Shown here in pieces: positions 32,768 through 42,657 of a stretch of DNA of 64,000 nt. This DNA is from Wandonia haliotis. GTDB lineage: Bacteria; Bacteroidota; Bacteroidia; Flavobacteriales_D; Crocinitomicaceae. Under the pieces are notes generated by a model. It worked only from the letters and a program-made list of their open reading frames with translations. It ran no database searches and was not told the DNA's origin. Position numbers and translations under genes: made by a program. Each line of letters begins with the position of its first letter. The stretch's first letter is position 1. The DNA lies in NCBI RefSeq assembly GCF_039523435.1, contig NZ_BAAAFH010000003.1, positions 372,001 through 436,000 of the forward strand, read 5' to 3'.

Positions 32768-34612
32768 ATGTGTGGAATCGTAGCGTATATCGGGAACAAA
32801 GATGCGTATCCCGTGTTAATTAAAGGTCTGAAAAGACTAGAGTATCGTGGGTATGATAGTGCTGGAGTAGCGATCATGAACAACGCCGATATTAAGACGT
32901 ACAAGAAGAAGGGGAAAGTGGTGAACTTGCAGGAATTTGCTGAGAAACACGATCTTTCCGGTACTATTGGAATCGGACATACGCGTTGGGCTACTCATGG
33001 AGAGCCAAATGATCAGAATGCACACCCTCACATATCCGGAGACGGAGACCTTGCGTTAGTGCACAATGGGATCATTGAGAACTATGATGTTCTGAAAGAA
33101 GGTCTGAAAGCACGAGGGCATGTTTTCTCAAGTGAAACGGACACAGAAGTTTTAGTGCACCTGATCGAAGATATTAAGCGTCACGAAAAAGTTGATCTTG
33201 AAGAAGCCGTTCGATTGGCGTTAAGTAGTGTCGTGGGTGCTTATGCTATTGTTGTACTTTCAAAAGAAGAACCAAACCGTATTGTAGCGGCAAGGAAATC
33301 CAGCCCTCTGGTAGTGGGTATTGCAGATAACAATGAATTTTATCTGGCTTCAGATGCTACTCCTATTGTGGAGTACACGAAGAATGTGGTTTACCTGGAG
33401 GATGAAGAGATTGCAATCATTGACCGGGAATCCGGACTAAAGATTATTGATATTCGAAACCGGGAGCAAACACCTTATGTGCAGCAACTGGAATTAGAGC
33501 TGGAAGCATTGGAAAAAGGCGGATACGAGCATTTCATGCTAAAGGAAATCTATGAGCAGCCTCGTTCTATTTACGATTGTTTCCGAGGAAGATTAAACGT
33601 AGAAGAAGGTTGGGTAGGTCTTGGCGGAATCAAGGACTACGAACGGAAGTTGGTAAATGCTAACCGGATTATTATGGTAGCCTGTGGTACTTCCTGGCAT
33701 GCCGCGCAAGTAGGTGAATACCTGATTGAAGATCTGGCAAGAATTCCGGTAGAAGTTGAATATGCAAGTGAATTCCGGTACAGAAACCCGATCATTAATG
33801 AAAATGATGTGGTAATTGCAATTTCTCAATCGGGAGAAACAGCAGATACACTGGCAGCAATAGGACTTGCTAAATCAAAAGGGGCTACTATTCTTGGAAT
33901 ATGTAATGTCGTAGGGTCTTCCATATCCCGTGTTACGGATGCCGGATCTTATACGCATGCAGGTCCGGAGATCGGAGTGGCTTCTACTAAGGCTTTTACT
34001 GCTCAGGTAACCGTATTGACGTTAATGGCACTTTCCATTGCGCGTAAGAAGGGAACACTTGGTGAGTCAAGACTGCGTGCCCTGTTGGGTGATCTGGAAG
34101 CAATTCCTGCTAAGGTCGAGAAAGTACTTGAAAAGAGTAATATTGTTGAAGAAGTGGCGGCAGTGTATAAAAATGCTGCTAACGCGTTGTACTTAGGAAG
34201 AGGAAATTGTTTTCCTGTAGCTCTTGAAGGTGCGTTGAAGTTAAAGGAGATCTCTTATATCCATGCAGAAGGATACCCGGCGGCGGAAATGAAACACGGT
34301 CCGATTGCGCTTATTGACGAAGAGATGCCTGTAATCGTTTTAGCGACAAAAGGAACTTCGTATGAAAAAGTAGTGTCCAATATTCAGGAAGTAAAAGCAC
34401 GGAAAGGAAAAATCATAGCGATTATTACCGAAGGTGATGTGCAGGTAAAAGAACTGGCGGATCATTATATTGAAATTCCGGATACAGATGAAAATCTGGT
34501 TCCCCTATTGGCGACCATTCCTTTACAATTGTTCTCCTATTATGTGGCAGTAATGCGTGGGTGTAATGTGGATCAACCACGAAATCTGGCAAAATCAGTT
34601 ACGGTAGAATAA
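32768..34612 (+). CDS. glmS: Glutamine-fructose-6-phosphate aminotransferase
   Basis: 614 residues. It makes glucosamine-6-phosphate from fructose-6-phosphate and glutamine, the first step to UDP-GlcNAc for peptidoglycan and lipid A. Cys2 is the glutaminase nucleophile (MCGIVAYIG), HTRWATHG is at 71-78, two SIS domains follow (ISQSGETADTLAAIG and LKLKEISYIHAEG), and the C-terminus reads DQPRNLAKSVTVE as in the family. No glmS ribozyme-like leader is possible here, as it begins 3 bp after the DUF4270 gene. Ended by a strong hairpin. Confidence 0.97.
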   Translation: MCGIVAYIGNKDAYPVLIKGLKRLEYRGYDSAGVAIMNNADIKTYKKKGKVVNLQEFAEKHDLSGTIGIGHTRWATHGEPNDQNAHPHISGDGDLALVHNGIIENYDVLKEGLKARGHVFSSETDTEVLVHLIEDIKRHEKVDLEEAVRLALSSVVGAYAIVVLSKEEPNRIVAARKSSPLVVGIADNNEFYLASDATPIVEYTKNVVYLEDEEIAIIDRESGLKIIDIRNREQTPYVQQLELELEALEKGGYEHFMLKEIYEQPRSIYDCFRGRLNVEEGWVGLGGIKDYERKLVNANRIIMVACGTSWHAAQVGEYLIEDLARIPVEVEYASEFRYRNPIINENDVVIAISQSGETADTLAAIGLAKSKGATILGICNVVGSSISRVTDAGSYTHAGPEIGVASTKAFTAQVTVLTLMALSIARKKGTLGESRLRALLGDLEAIPAKVEKVLEKSNIVEEVAAVYKNAANALYLGRGNCFPVALEGALKLKEISYIHAEGYPAAEMKHGPIALIDEEMPVIVLATKGTSYEKVVSNIQEVKARKGKIIAIITEGDVQVKELADHYIEIPDTDENLVPLLATIPLQLFSYYVAVMRGCNVDQPRNLAKSVTVE

Positions 34613-34632
34613 CCGGAGAAAATACATAAAAT

Positions 34633-34665
34633 AAGAAAGGGATGCCGTTTGAGCATCCCTTTCTT
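34633..34665. terminator. Strong bidirectional terminator between glmS and the TonB receptor gene
   Basis: A perfect 13-bp stem, AAGAAAGGGATGC (34633-34645) with GCATCCCTTTCTT (34653-34665), and a 7-nt loop, located between the two convergent genes. Confidence 0.85.
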
Positions 34666-34687
34666 TATGAAGTTATGAAAGAATAAA

Positions 34688-37528
34688 CTAGAATGTGAAT
34701 CCGTATTTTATACTGATTCCTACTCCTGGTTTGTATGAGGTGTAAAACTGGTCTTCCGCACCATGCGATTTATACACCAGTGATACATCGTCGTTTAATA
34801 AGTTTGAAACCGTTAGCGTAAGTCTTGAACGTGACTTTTTACCAAAGTTTCTGTACGCATTAAAATTAAGACTGTGGAAAGGAACTGTGTACACATCAGG
34901 TACACGCCCCGAACCAATAATTGTCAATTGTTCTCCCTGTACATTGTAGGCAAGAGAAATACTGGTTTGGCTTTCAGGGATTTCATACGAAATTCCTGCG
35001 TTGATAGCGAATGGTGATTGTCCGGTCATTGGGCGGTAGTCTTTTAGTACTTCTCCTTCACGCAGGTTCGTTTCCCGTAATTCATATTCTGTTTGCTCTC
35101 CGTCTACCAGTACGTCGTGCATATTTACACGTGACTGTACAAAGGAAGCATTCAGGTTAAAAAAGAATCGGCTGAAAAACTTCGATTTAGATTCTTTTGC
35201 AAAAGCTTTTCTGAACTCAACTTCCGCTCCAAGAAGATCAGCTTCTCCTGAATTACGAGGTTTGATATTGTCCGGCTGTTGTGGAAATGCAACCATTTCG
35301 ATATGTCCGTCAAATTGCTTGTAGAACACAGAAACAGCGATTACTTCACGCGGAGTGATGAAAAACTCATAACGGAAGTCATAGTTATTGACACGTGTCT
35401 GATTCAGATCGATATTACCGTTGAATGTACGCTTGGTAATCGGATCATAGATCTGTGCAATTGACTTTTCCCGGAAACTCGGACGGGCAACCGTCTGGTT
35501 AAATCCAAGACGAAAGTTCATACGTTCAGTAACTCCGTATACAACATTGGCAGAAGGAAGAATGTTGAGTTCATTCATTGTATTCTGATCGGTATAAATT
35601 ACGTCACCATTGTTGTTTTGTCCGGTATAGAACATATCCACTTTTTCAACACGTACACCATATACAAGCTTCAGTTTTTTCCATAAACTGTGTTGCGCCA
35701 TCACATAACCTCCGAAAACATTTTGTCGTGCAGAATAGTTATTCGCCGGCTGATAGTTTCCTATGGTATAGGTACCGTTTCTGTAGTTGGGCGAAGTAGG
35801 ATCCGCAGACCAGATCTGATCATCCTGTAAGAACCAGTCGGGATCTAATTTGATATCGTTCAGATTTGTTCTTCTGTGTTTGAATGAGAATACTTCAAAA
35901 TCACGGAATTTTAAAGCGGCAAGAGCACCTGTCTTAATGAAGGCTTTCTTGTTTTTTCCAACCGGAATTTTAAAATCGATCTTAAAGTTCTCACTGAACT
36001 CATTCAAATCCCTCCAGAAGCGATCTATTCCGGAACCATTCCCTGTACTCATGGTTGTATCGCCATCTGTTACGGAGATACGTGTTTCGCGGAAATCAGG
36101 GTCGTAAACACGAGAGTAAGAAAATGCATTATTCCACTCCATCTCAAATCCTTTGAACTTGTGCGTTCCTCCCAACAGGAAAGAAGACAGTGTCCGGGAA
36201 GTATATGTCAATACATTCTCGATCAATCGGGCCTGATTCTGGTTGAAATCCTGATTTACACGTTGAGCAGCGGAAGATTCTCCTCCCTGAACACCCAAAA
36301 GTGTTGCTGTGATCGTACTCTTTTTTGTTTTGATAGAACCGGAAACAAGAGCACTCATTAACGTGTTGTTTTTTCCGACATTACCAATACGTGTAATGTT
36401 TTTCAATAATTCGTGCTGTGATTTATCTGTATCTTTCAGGTAATCATTGGACTGAAAGTCACGATAGAAAACGTGCTCGTTGGAATAGTTAAGAACAACA
36501 TTGTATCCGAGCGTCAGCCCTTCTTTCTTATTAATTTGATTTCCGTGATAAATAGAGAAAGATCCATTCGGAAGTGCTGTTTTGGATTTAGCACTTAATT
36601 CAGGATTAAAGGAGCGTGTTACATCTTCCAGATAAGGATCAGCAAGTACTTCATCCGGAATCTTTACTTTCGGGTTAAAGTTAAGTTTTCGGGAACCGTT
36701 ATCAAAACCAGCCCAGTCAAAACCTCCCCGGTCGTATAAGATATAATCTTTATTGAATGTCATTCCCGGAGTAAACCCGATACCAACACCAATTTGTGTT
36801 GTTTTTGATTCCGGAAATTTCTTTGTAACAACATCTACCATTCCTCCCGTAAAGTCTCCGTAAAGGTCAGGAGAGAAAGTTTTGAAAACAGAAACATTTT
36901 CCAGAACTGCAGTCGGGAAAATATCCAGTTGTACTGAGTTTCCATCGGGATCAAGTCCCGGGATCATCATCCCGTTTAATGTGGTAATTGTATATCGGTC
37001 TCCAAGTCCCCGTACATATACATTTTTACCATTTTGAACTGTTACTCCGGTTACACGCTTGATTGCTCCTGACAAATCAGAATCACCTACTTTTCGGAAG
37101 GATTGTGCCGAAAGTCCGTCAGAGACAACAGCCGCATTTTTTCGTTCCATCAAAATCGCAACATCTGAATCCTGTCGACGTGCTTCGTAAACGACTTCTA
37201 CTACAGCAAGTGTTTTACTGGTTAGCACAACGTCAAGCATTGTTGATTCGCCTGGTTTTATTTCAAGTTCTTTGAAAATCTGTGGCTGGTATCCCACGAA
37301 GGAAACCTCAACGGTGTATTTTCCGGGAGTAACCTGGATTGAATAATTTCCGTCAAAATCGGAGATTGCTCCGACACCGGAAAGTTCCATTACGCGAACA
37401 GTAGCACCGTAAAGAGGACCACCCTCTTCTCCGTCTGCGATATTTCCGCGTAAAAAACCTTTATTCTCTTGTCCAAAGACAACTGTCGAACTGAGAAGTA
37501 GTACAACAAAAGAGAAAAACTTAAACAT
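34688..37528 (-). CDS. TonB-dependent outer-membrane receptor
   Basis: 946 residues. Signal peptide 1-20 (STVVFGQ), a carboxypeptidase-regulatory-like domain (about 23-105; GYQPQIFKELEIKPGES), a plug (SGAIKRVTGVTVQNGKNVYV, RGLGDRYTITTLNGM, DFTGGMVDVVTKK), then a long beta-barrel ending in a C-terminal Phe. Energised by TonB-ExbBD, it imports a ligand through the outer membrane. It lies 78 bp after a beta-helix-like lipoprotein gene on the same strand, across a hairpin, and divergent from a two-component pair, so regulated co-expression is likely. Ligand unproven; phosphate-related compounds are one option given the PhoB/PhoR-like neighbours. Confidence 0.92.
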   Translation of the reverse strand: MFKFFSFVVLLLSSTVVFGQENKGFLRGNIADGEEGGPLYGATVRVMELSGVGAISDFDGNYSIQVTPGKYTVEVSFVGYQPQIFKELEIKPGESTMLDVVLTSKTLAVVEVVYEARRQDSDVAILMERKNAAVVSDGLSAQSFRKVGDSDLSGAIKRVTGVTVQNGKNVYVRGLGDRYTITTLNGMMIPGLDPDGNSVQLDIFPTAVLENVSVFKTFSPDLYGDFTGGMVDVVTKKFPESKTTQIGVGIGFTPGMTFNKDYILYDRGGFDWAGFDNGSRKLNFNPKVKIPDEVLADPYLEDVTRSFNPELSAKSKTALPNGSFSIYHGNQINKKEGLTLGYNVVLNYSNEHVFYRDFQSNDYLKDTDKSQHELLKNITRIGNVGKNNTLMSALVSGSIKTKKSTITATLLGVQGGESSAAQRVNQDFNQNQARLIENVLTYTSRTLSSFLLGGTHKFKGFEMEWNNAFSYSRVYDPDFRETRISVTDGDTTMSTGNGSGIDRFWRDLNEFSENFKIDFKIPVGKNKKAFIKTGALAALKFRDFEVFSFKHRRTNLNDIKLDPDWFLQDDQIWSADPTSPNYRNGTYTIGNYQPANNYSARQNVFGGYVMAQHSLWKKLKLVYGVRVEKVDMFYTGQNNNGDVIYTDQNTMNELNILPSANVVYGVTERMNFRLGFNQTVARPSFREKSIAQIYDPITKRTFNGNIDLNQTRVNNYDFRYEFFITPREVIAVSVFYKQFDGHIEMVAFPQQPDNIKPRNSGEADLLGAEVEFRKAFAKESKSKFFSRFFFNLNASFVQSRVNMHDVLVDGEQTEYELRETNLREGEVLKDYRPMTGQSPFAINAGISYEIPESQTSISLAYNVQGEQLTIIGSGRVPDVYTVPFHSLNFNAYRNFGKKSRSRLTLTVSNLLNDDVSLVYKSHGAEDQFYTSYKPGVGISIKYGFTF

Positions 37529-37555
37529 AGCTAGTGATTTTATTTTTATTACATA

Positions 37556-37580
37556 ACCCCGGGACTATTAATCCCGGGGT
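37556..37580 (-). terminator. Hairpin between lipoprotein and receptor genes
   Basis: A perfect 9-bp GC-rich stem, ACCCCGGGA (37556-37564) with TCCCGGGGT (37572-37580). It has no T-run directly after it on the minus strand, so it is more likely an mRNA-stabilising element or a weak attenuator that sets lipoprotein above receptor. Confidence 0.5.
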
Positions 37581-37606
37581 AGTTGAAAGTAAATTTTGTT
37601 GTTATC

Positions 37607-38935
37607 TTACAATTGTCCACGCTCAGCAGCAAGAGTCCAAGAGAAGATTGAAGTTGAAACTGTAGCTCCGGATCCTGCTCCGTTAATTTCTCCCTCAGCA
37701 GCAGTTTGATCATTTGCTACTTCAGTTGGACAAGCTCCGGCAGTACTTGGATATACTGATACAGTCTCAGAAATTGCACAGTTTACAAAGCTAAGGTCAC
37801 CGGCAACCAATCTTGAAAGTGCATCCGCTTGTTGCTCACATGCGTCATTGTACTTTGTTCTGATTTTGATTGCTTTTCCACCGATCGAAGTGTAATCAAA
37901 TGTTACATTTTCGATAGTTCCCTGTGCTTTATCTTTAAAGTCAGCTGGAGATCCGTCAGTTGCTCCGTCAGACTTAACAAGTCCGTTACGCAAAGTGAAT
38001 TTTCCAGTTGTGTAAGTTGTTCCTTCAGGACCATCGATCTCAAGACCTTCGTCAGTTCCGATTCCGTCTCCGTGGATAACGATAAAGTTTTCGATAGTAC
38101 CTGAATAGTTCATGTCAAGATCCAATCCGTCATCTCCCTGGTAGTATACCAAAGCGTTGTCGATATCTACAGTTCCACCGAAACACTCGATACCATCATC
38201 CAATGTTGCGTAGATCTCAATGTTTGAAATTTCAGTAGTAGAACCAACACCACCAAGTGTCAATCCGTTTAGCTCATTTCCTTCTCCGATTGAAATACCA
38301 CCGTGACGGATAGAGATGTATTTAAGTTTACCTGAGTAATCACTTGGGTTAGTTCCTCCGAAAAGTCCCTGACCATCACCAGCAGGAATTCCTTCAAGGT
38401 TTGTTTCTGTATCTCCTGACTGAGCTGAGATAGGAGCACGTCCAAGGATAGCAAGACCACCCCATTTTTCGTTATCAGTTCTTGAAAGGTTAGTTCCAGC
38501 TGTTTCTCCTACTTTAATGTTGTCAAGGATAGAAGTAAAGATAATAGGTTGAGAAGCTGTTCCTTCAGCCAAAAGGATACCACCTCTTTGAACGATAAGA
38601 GCAGAAGCAAGGGATTCCTGTCCTTCAGCACCTTTAATAATAGTTCCTGGTTGGATTGTCAAAGTAACCCCGTCCGGAACATATACTTTTCCGTTAAGTA
38701 CCCAGATCTTATCTGCTGTCCATGTTTCATCTGCAGTTAAAGTACCAGACTTGTTTACTGTTCCTTCAACCTGTGTGTACGTACAAGATCCGTCATCTTT
38801 TTTCGCATCTTCGCTATAATTATTAGCATTAGGATCTGTACAACCTTCTTTTTTACAAGAAGTAGACATCATTGCTGTCCCTCCGATTAGAAGTGCAGCC
38901 GCAATTGTTTTGAATTCTAATTTCATAACTTTCAT
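37607..38935 (-). CDS. Beta-helix-like lipoprotein beside the TonB receptor
   Basis: 442 residues. Lipobox MMSTSC (Cys27), then CTDPNANNYS and DDGSCTY, a short Cys/Asp motif common in Bacteroidota surface proteins. The rest is made of strand-turn repeats typical of a right-handed parallel beta-helix (VPDGVTLTIQPGTIIKG, GGVGSTTEISNIEIYA, ECFGGTVDIDNALVYYQGDD). Many Flavobacteriales have such a protein next to a TonB receptor. It probably sits on the outer membrane and may capture or process the receptor's ligand (inference). Acidic overall. The precise function is unknown. Confidence 0.78.
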   Translation of the reverse strand: MKVMKLEFKTIAAALLIGGTAMMSTSCKKEGCTDPNANNYSEDAKKDDGSCTYTQVEGTVNKSGTLTADETWTADKIWVLNGKVYVPDGVTLTIQPGTIIKGAEGQESLASALIVQRGGILLAEGTASQPIIFTSILDNIKVGETAGTNLSRTDNEKWGGLAILGRAPISAQSGDTETNLEGIPAGDGQGLFGGTNPSDYSGKLKYISIRHGGISIGEGNELNGLTLGGVGSTTEISNIEIYATLDDGIECFGGTVDIDNALVYYQGDDGLDLDMNYSGTIENFIVIHGDGIGTDEGLEIDGPEGTTYTTGKFTLRNGLVKSDGATDGSPADFKDKAQGTIENVTFDYTSIGGKAIKIRTKYNDACEQQADALSRLVAGDLSFVNCAISETVSVYPSTAGACPTEVANDQTAAEGEINGAGSGATVSTSIFSWTLAAERGQL

Positions 38936-39188
38936 TAAATTGTTTGGTGCAAAGTAAAACCTACCTTGTTATTCCATTATTTAAGCAATGTTATGTTCGT
39001 GTTAAGCGATGATAACACAGGGGTGTGTTTTTTAGTAAAACAATGATTTTCAAACTATTGTAAATTTTTATAGGTCAGGGATTAAAGATTTCTTAACGTT
39101 TACCAAATATCCTTAATGATTGAATAACACTGTTGTAAGATTCTACCCATATTGCTGTTGTAGTTTCGCATTGCTAAATAGTAAGAAG

Positions 39189-39860
39189 ATGAAAGAGACA
39201 ATTCTATTGGTAGATGACGAGCCCGATATTTTAGAGTTTTTAAAATATAATCTGAAGAAAGCCGGATACATTGTAGAAACAGCCAACAATGGAAGAGAAG
39301 GAATTGAGAAAGCGAAGGACGTAAAGCCCTCCCTTATTTTGCTTGATGTGATGATGCCGGAAGTCGATGGAATTGAAGTATGTCATGTGTTGCGCAGTGA
39401 AATGAAAAATGAAAACCCGCTGATTGCTTTTCTTACGTCACGTTCTGAAGATTATTCACAAGTAGCCGGTTTTGAAGCCGGGGGAGACGATTATATTACT
39501 AAGCCGATTCGTCCGAGATTGCTGATCAGTAAGGTTGAAGCATTGTTGAGAAGAAAGAATCGTTCATTTAGCTCAAGTGCCATTGATAATGAACTTTTCA
39601 GACTGGACAGAGATCGTTTTTTATTAGTGGTTAACGGTGAAGAATTCCAATTACCACGAAAGGAGTTTGAATTACTGGCGTTGCTTACTTCCAAGCCCGG
39701 TTATGTGTTTACGCGCGATAAGATTATGGCCGACGTGTGGGGAAATGATACAGTTGTTGGTGAAAGAACCATTGATGTTCATATCAGAAAATTGCGTGAA
39801 AAGATAGGAGATGATTATATTCGAACAATTAAAGGAGTCGGATATACGTTTAAGGGGTAA
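39189..39860 (+). CDS. PhoB/OmpR-type response regulator
   Basis: 223 residues from the ATG at 39189. Receiver domain with acidic D9-D10, phosphoacceptor D53 (LILLDVMMPE) and Lys in DDYITKP, then a winged-helix DNA-binding domain (FELLALLTSKPGYVFTRDKI, TIDVHIRKLREKIGDDYI). It is the transcription factor of the histidine kinase that follows without a gap. PhoB is the best-matching subfamily but paralogues are many, so no gene symbol is given. A longer upstream reading from 39120 is not supported by the family. Confidence 0.92.
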   Translation: MKETILLVDDEPDILEFLKYNLKKAGYIVETANNGREGIEKAKDVKPSLILLDVMMPEVDGIEVCHVLRSEMKNENPLIAFLTSRSEDYSQVAGFEAGGDDYITKPIRPRLLISKVEALLRRKNRSFSSSAIDNELFRLDRDRFLLVVNGEEFQLPRKEFELLALLTSKPGYVFTRDKIMADVWGNDTVVGERTIDVHIRKLREKIGDDYIRTIKGVGYTFKG

Positions 39861-40898
39861 TTGAGAAATATAAAACCATATCAAATTATATTGGCAACCA
39901 GTGCGATAGTTGTTGTTATCGTATGGGTTTTGCTATTCCTGTTTTGCAAGTATATCGGAGAGATTGATTATTTATATATCTTTTTGTTCGGATTACTTGT
40001 AGGCGGTTTGTCTTTTGTTATCCATTTTATATCTGTAGAGCGTTTTCTGCACAGCCGGATTAAATTTATTTACCGGGCTATCCGAAAAGGGAAAATGACA
40101 CGTGAAACAGACTTCCACATCAGTATGAAAGAAGATGTGCTGAGGAATGTCACGGTTGAAGCAAAAAAATTCCTCGAGCAAAGGAATACGGAGATTTCGA
40201 AACTTAAGGAACAGGAAGAGTTCAGAAGAGAGTTTTTGGGAAACCTGGCTCATGAATTAAAAACGCCTGTTTTTTCTATTCAGGGGTATATCCTGACGCT
40301 TTTGGAAGGCGGTTTGGAAGATGAAAATGTAAACCGTTTATTTCTGGAACGCGCATCGAAAGCGGTGGACAGAATGACCGGTATTCTGGATGATCTGGAC
40401 GAAATAACAAAGCTTGAAGCCGATAAGATTAAATTACTGATTAAGCGTTTTGATATTATTGATCTGGCTAAAGACGTGATGGAAAGTCTGGATTTTTTAG
40501 CAAAGGAAAAAAATATCACACTTAGATTTGCCAAAAAATACGACCCGATTTATGTAAAGGCAGATCGCGGGAAAATTGGTCAGGTACTCACGAACCTGAT
40601 TAAAAATTCGATCAGCTACGGAAGTGAGAACGGAGAGACAACTATCCGGCTATTCCCGATGGAAGATACCATTCTTATGGAAGTAGCAGATAACGGTGCC
40701 GGGATTGAAGAAGAAGAACTTCCCCGCCTTTTTGAACGTTTTTACCGGGTTGAAAAAAGCCGTAACCGCCATGAGGGAGGTTCCGGATTGGGGCTTTCCA
40801 TTGTGAAGCATATTATAGAATCGCACGGACAAACGATTAACGTGCGAAGTACAGTGGATGTAGGTTCTACATTCTCATTTACACTTGAAAAAGGCTAA
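39861..40898 (+). CDS. PhoR-type sensor histidine kinase
   Basis: 345 residues. Two N-terminal helices (about 8-29 and 37-57), then HisKA with the phosphoacceptor His131 (FLGNLAHELKTPVFS), and HATPase with N box (LTNLIKNSISYG), G1 (DNGAGI) and G2 (GGSGLGLSIVKHIIESHG). There is hardly any periplasmic sensor loop, as in PhoR-type kinases that sense through a transporter partner. Starts at a TTG directly after the response regulator's TAA, so the two are translationally coupled. Likely regulates the divergent receptor/lipoprotein pair (inference). Confidence 0.9.
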   Translation: MRNIKPYQIILATSAIVVVIVWVLLFLFCKYIGEIDYLYIFLFGLLVGGLSFVIHFISVERFLHSRIKFIYRAIRKGKMTRETDFHISMKEDVLRNVTVEAKKFLEQRNTEISKLKEQEEFRREFLGNLAHELKTPVFSIQGYILTLLEGGLEDENVNRLFLERASKAVDRMTGILDDLDEITKLEADKIKLLIKRFDIIDLAKDVMESLDFLAKEKNITLRFAKKYDPIYVKADRGKIGQVLTNLIKNSISYGSENGETTIRLFPMEDTILMEVADNGAGIEEEELPRLFERFYRVEKSRNRHEGGSGLGLSIVKHIIESHGQTINVRSTVDVGSTFSFTLEKG

Positions 40899-40982
40899 AC
40901 TGACAAAAATCAGCACGAAAAGCGGTGTTGGTTATTTCTTACTCTCAATGTTTTTCCGTTTTTTGCAGGTAAAAAATTTACT

Positions 40983-41348
40983 ATGAGTATTTTAGTTTCC
41001 AACGACCGAATCCTTTCCGAGATACAACGTGAATTCAGTGAGAAGTTTTCATTCTTAAAGATTGAGTTTTACCACGGAGAACATGACGAAGGAGAAGGTT
41101 CATCGGATAAGAGAATGATTGATACTTCGTTGTCTGTAGGTCAATTGCGAAATGGGAATGCTGCAACGGAGTTTAGCATTCATGGAAATCTGAAAACAGC
41201 AACTTTTGAAGAAACATGGCAGGAAACATTTGGATTTTCAGTTCAGGTGTTCAGAAAGTCTGGGAATGTTTGGTTGCAAACTACCACAACTGATTCGTGG
41301 ACACTTGCAGAGCAGCAACGCGAAGCAGAAGAGTCGGCTAGTCTGTAA
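40983..41348 (+). CDS. Conserved hypothetical protein, unrecognised
   Basis: 121 residues, no signal peptide or membrane segment. Motifs such as FLKIEFYHGEHDEGEGSS and VQVFRKSGNVWLQTT give it the look of a small soluble protein conserved in Bacteroidota, whose function I do not know. It follows the histidine kinase by 84 bp. Its last 11 bases overlap the end of the convergent glycosyltransferase gene. Confidence 0.7.
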   Translation: MSILVSNDRILSEIQREFSEKFSFLKIEFYHGEHDEGEGSSDKRMIDTSLSVGQLRNGNAATEFSIHGNLKTATFEETWQETFGFSVQVFRKSGNVWLQTTTTDSWTLAEQQREAEESASL

Positions 41349-42594
41349 CGGAAATTATTCCGGGGATGATTTTCCCGTAAGCAGCTTTGTATAGTAAAAC
41401 GCCATTTTTTAAGCTGTAGACTTCCTGTGCGCCACGTGCAGTTTCTTCAGGATCAAATTCGATTTTCTGAGAACAACTATCAGCCAGGTATTTTTCATCG
41501 AAATGTGTGATGACCTGTCCTGCATGATATTTCTGAACAATGTTGTCCGTGTCACCAACGCCAGAGTTGCAGACCAAAGGAATTTGCATTGCCATAAGCT
41601 CTCCCTGTTTGGTCGGTGAGCTTGCCATCTTTGAATAAGTCGGCCGAATAAAGAAAATGGAAAGGTCGAAAACAGATATATGCAGGGGCACTTTATCATG
41701 TGAGCAGGAAGTAACGATAATGTGGTCGGGATTAATTCCGCGTTCCTTTGCTTTTGTGACAATATTCTCCCGTTTTTCACCACTTACAAATAAAAACCGG
41801 GCGGAGGACTGTTTCGTTTGAAGAACGGAAAAATAGTCCAGCATTTCTTCCAGCATATACCAGGTGCCAATAGATCCAACATACCCGAGAACGAAATCAG
41901 TATCAGAAATTCCCAGTTGATTACGTAGTTGTTGCTTGTCCTGTACCGTTACATTTTCCGGATTAAATAGATTCAGGTCGGCACAACAGGGAATAACCGT
42001 GATCCGTTCTCCATGCGTACCGCGTGATACTAACTCTTGCCTGGCACGTTCGGTTAAAGAAATAATATGATCTGATTTTTCAAGAAATTCAGACTCTTTC
42101 CGTTTGAAAAAATTGTAGATAATTCTGTAAACCGGGCTGCTCAAATTCCAGATACCACCCTCTACCCTCTCATCGGCCCAAAAGCCACGCATATCAAACA
42201 AAAACGGAGTGTCAAAGCGTTTCTTCATCCGAAGGCCAACCATTGCTGAGATATAGCTACGACAATGTACAAGGTGGAAATAATGTTTTCTGTGAAGATC
42301 AAAAGCCAGTTTTCGCATGGTACGAATATCCCGTAATGTAGACAATACGGGTGGTTTTTTTCTGTACTGTTGCGGATACCATGAAATTCCTGCCTCCTCA
42401 CAAAACTGCTGAATAGCTTGTTTATTCTGCTGATAGCGTTCCGGTTTTTCGAAGCTGATCAGGTGAAAGGAGAACCCTTCTTTTGAAAGCTCCCGAAGAT
42501 AGGGTAAAACCTGTGACTGACCTAAAGGATCAGTCATTCCGTCATACGAGATGTATAGTACATTATATCCCACCGGGTAAAGGTACAACTTCAT
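41338..42594 (-). CDS. Glycosyltransferase family 4
   Basis: 418 residues, GT-B fold. N-terminal VLYISYDGMTDPLGQSQVLP with the G-x-x-Q-x-x-x-LP pattern of wbuB-like enzymes; C-terminal LGYVGSIGTWYMLEEM and TKQGELMAMQIPLVCN, the latter carrying the second Glu of the EX7E donor site. It transfers a sugar from an activated donor, probably to a cell-surface glycan. It stands alone; the acceptor is unknown. Its end overlaps the convergent hypothetical gene by 11 bases. Confidence 0.87.
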   Translation of the reverse strand: MKLYLYPVGYNVLYISYDGMTDPLGQSQVLPYLRELSKEGFSFHLISFEKPERYQQNKQAIQQFCEEAGISWYPQQYRKKPPVLSTLRDIRTMRKLAFDLHRKHYFHLVHCRSYISAMVGLRMKKRFDTPFLFDMRGFWADERVEGGIWNLSSPVYRIIYNFFKRKESEFLEKSDHIISLTERARQELVSRGTHGERITVIPCCADLNLFNPENVTVQDKQQLRNQLGISDTDFVLGYVGSIGTWYMLEEMLDYFSVLQTKQSSARFLFVSGEKRENIVTKAKERGINPDHIIVTSCSHDKVPLHISVFDLSIFFIRPTYSKMASSPTKQGELMAMQIPLVCNSGVGDTDNIVQKYHAGQVITHFDEKYLADSCSQKIEFDPEETARGAQEVYSLKNGVLLYKAAYGKIIPGIISVTD

Positions 42595-42657
42595 AGGTGA
42601 AAACAGAGAAGTAAACCCGGCAAAAATCGGGATACTCTTTATTTTTTATGCGTATAC

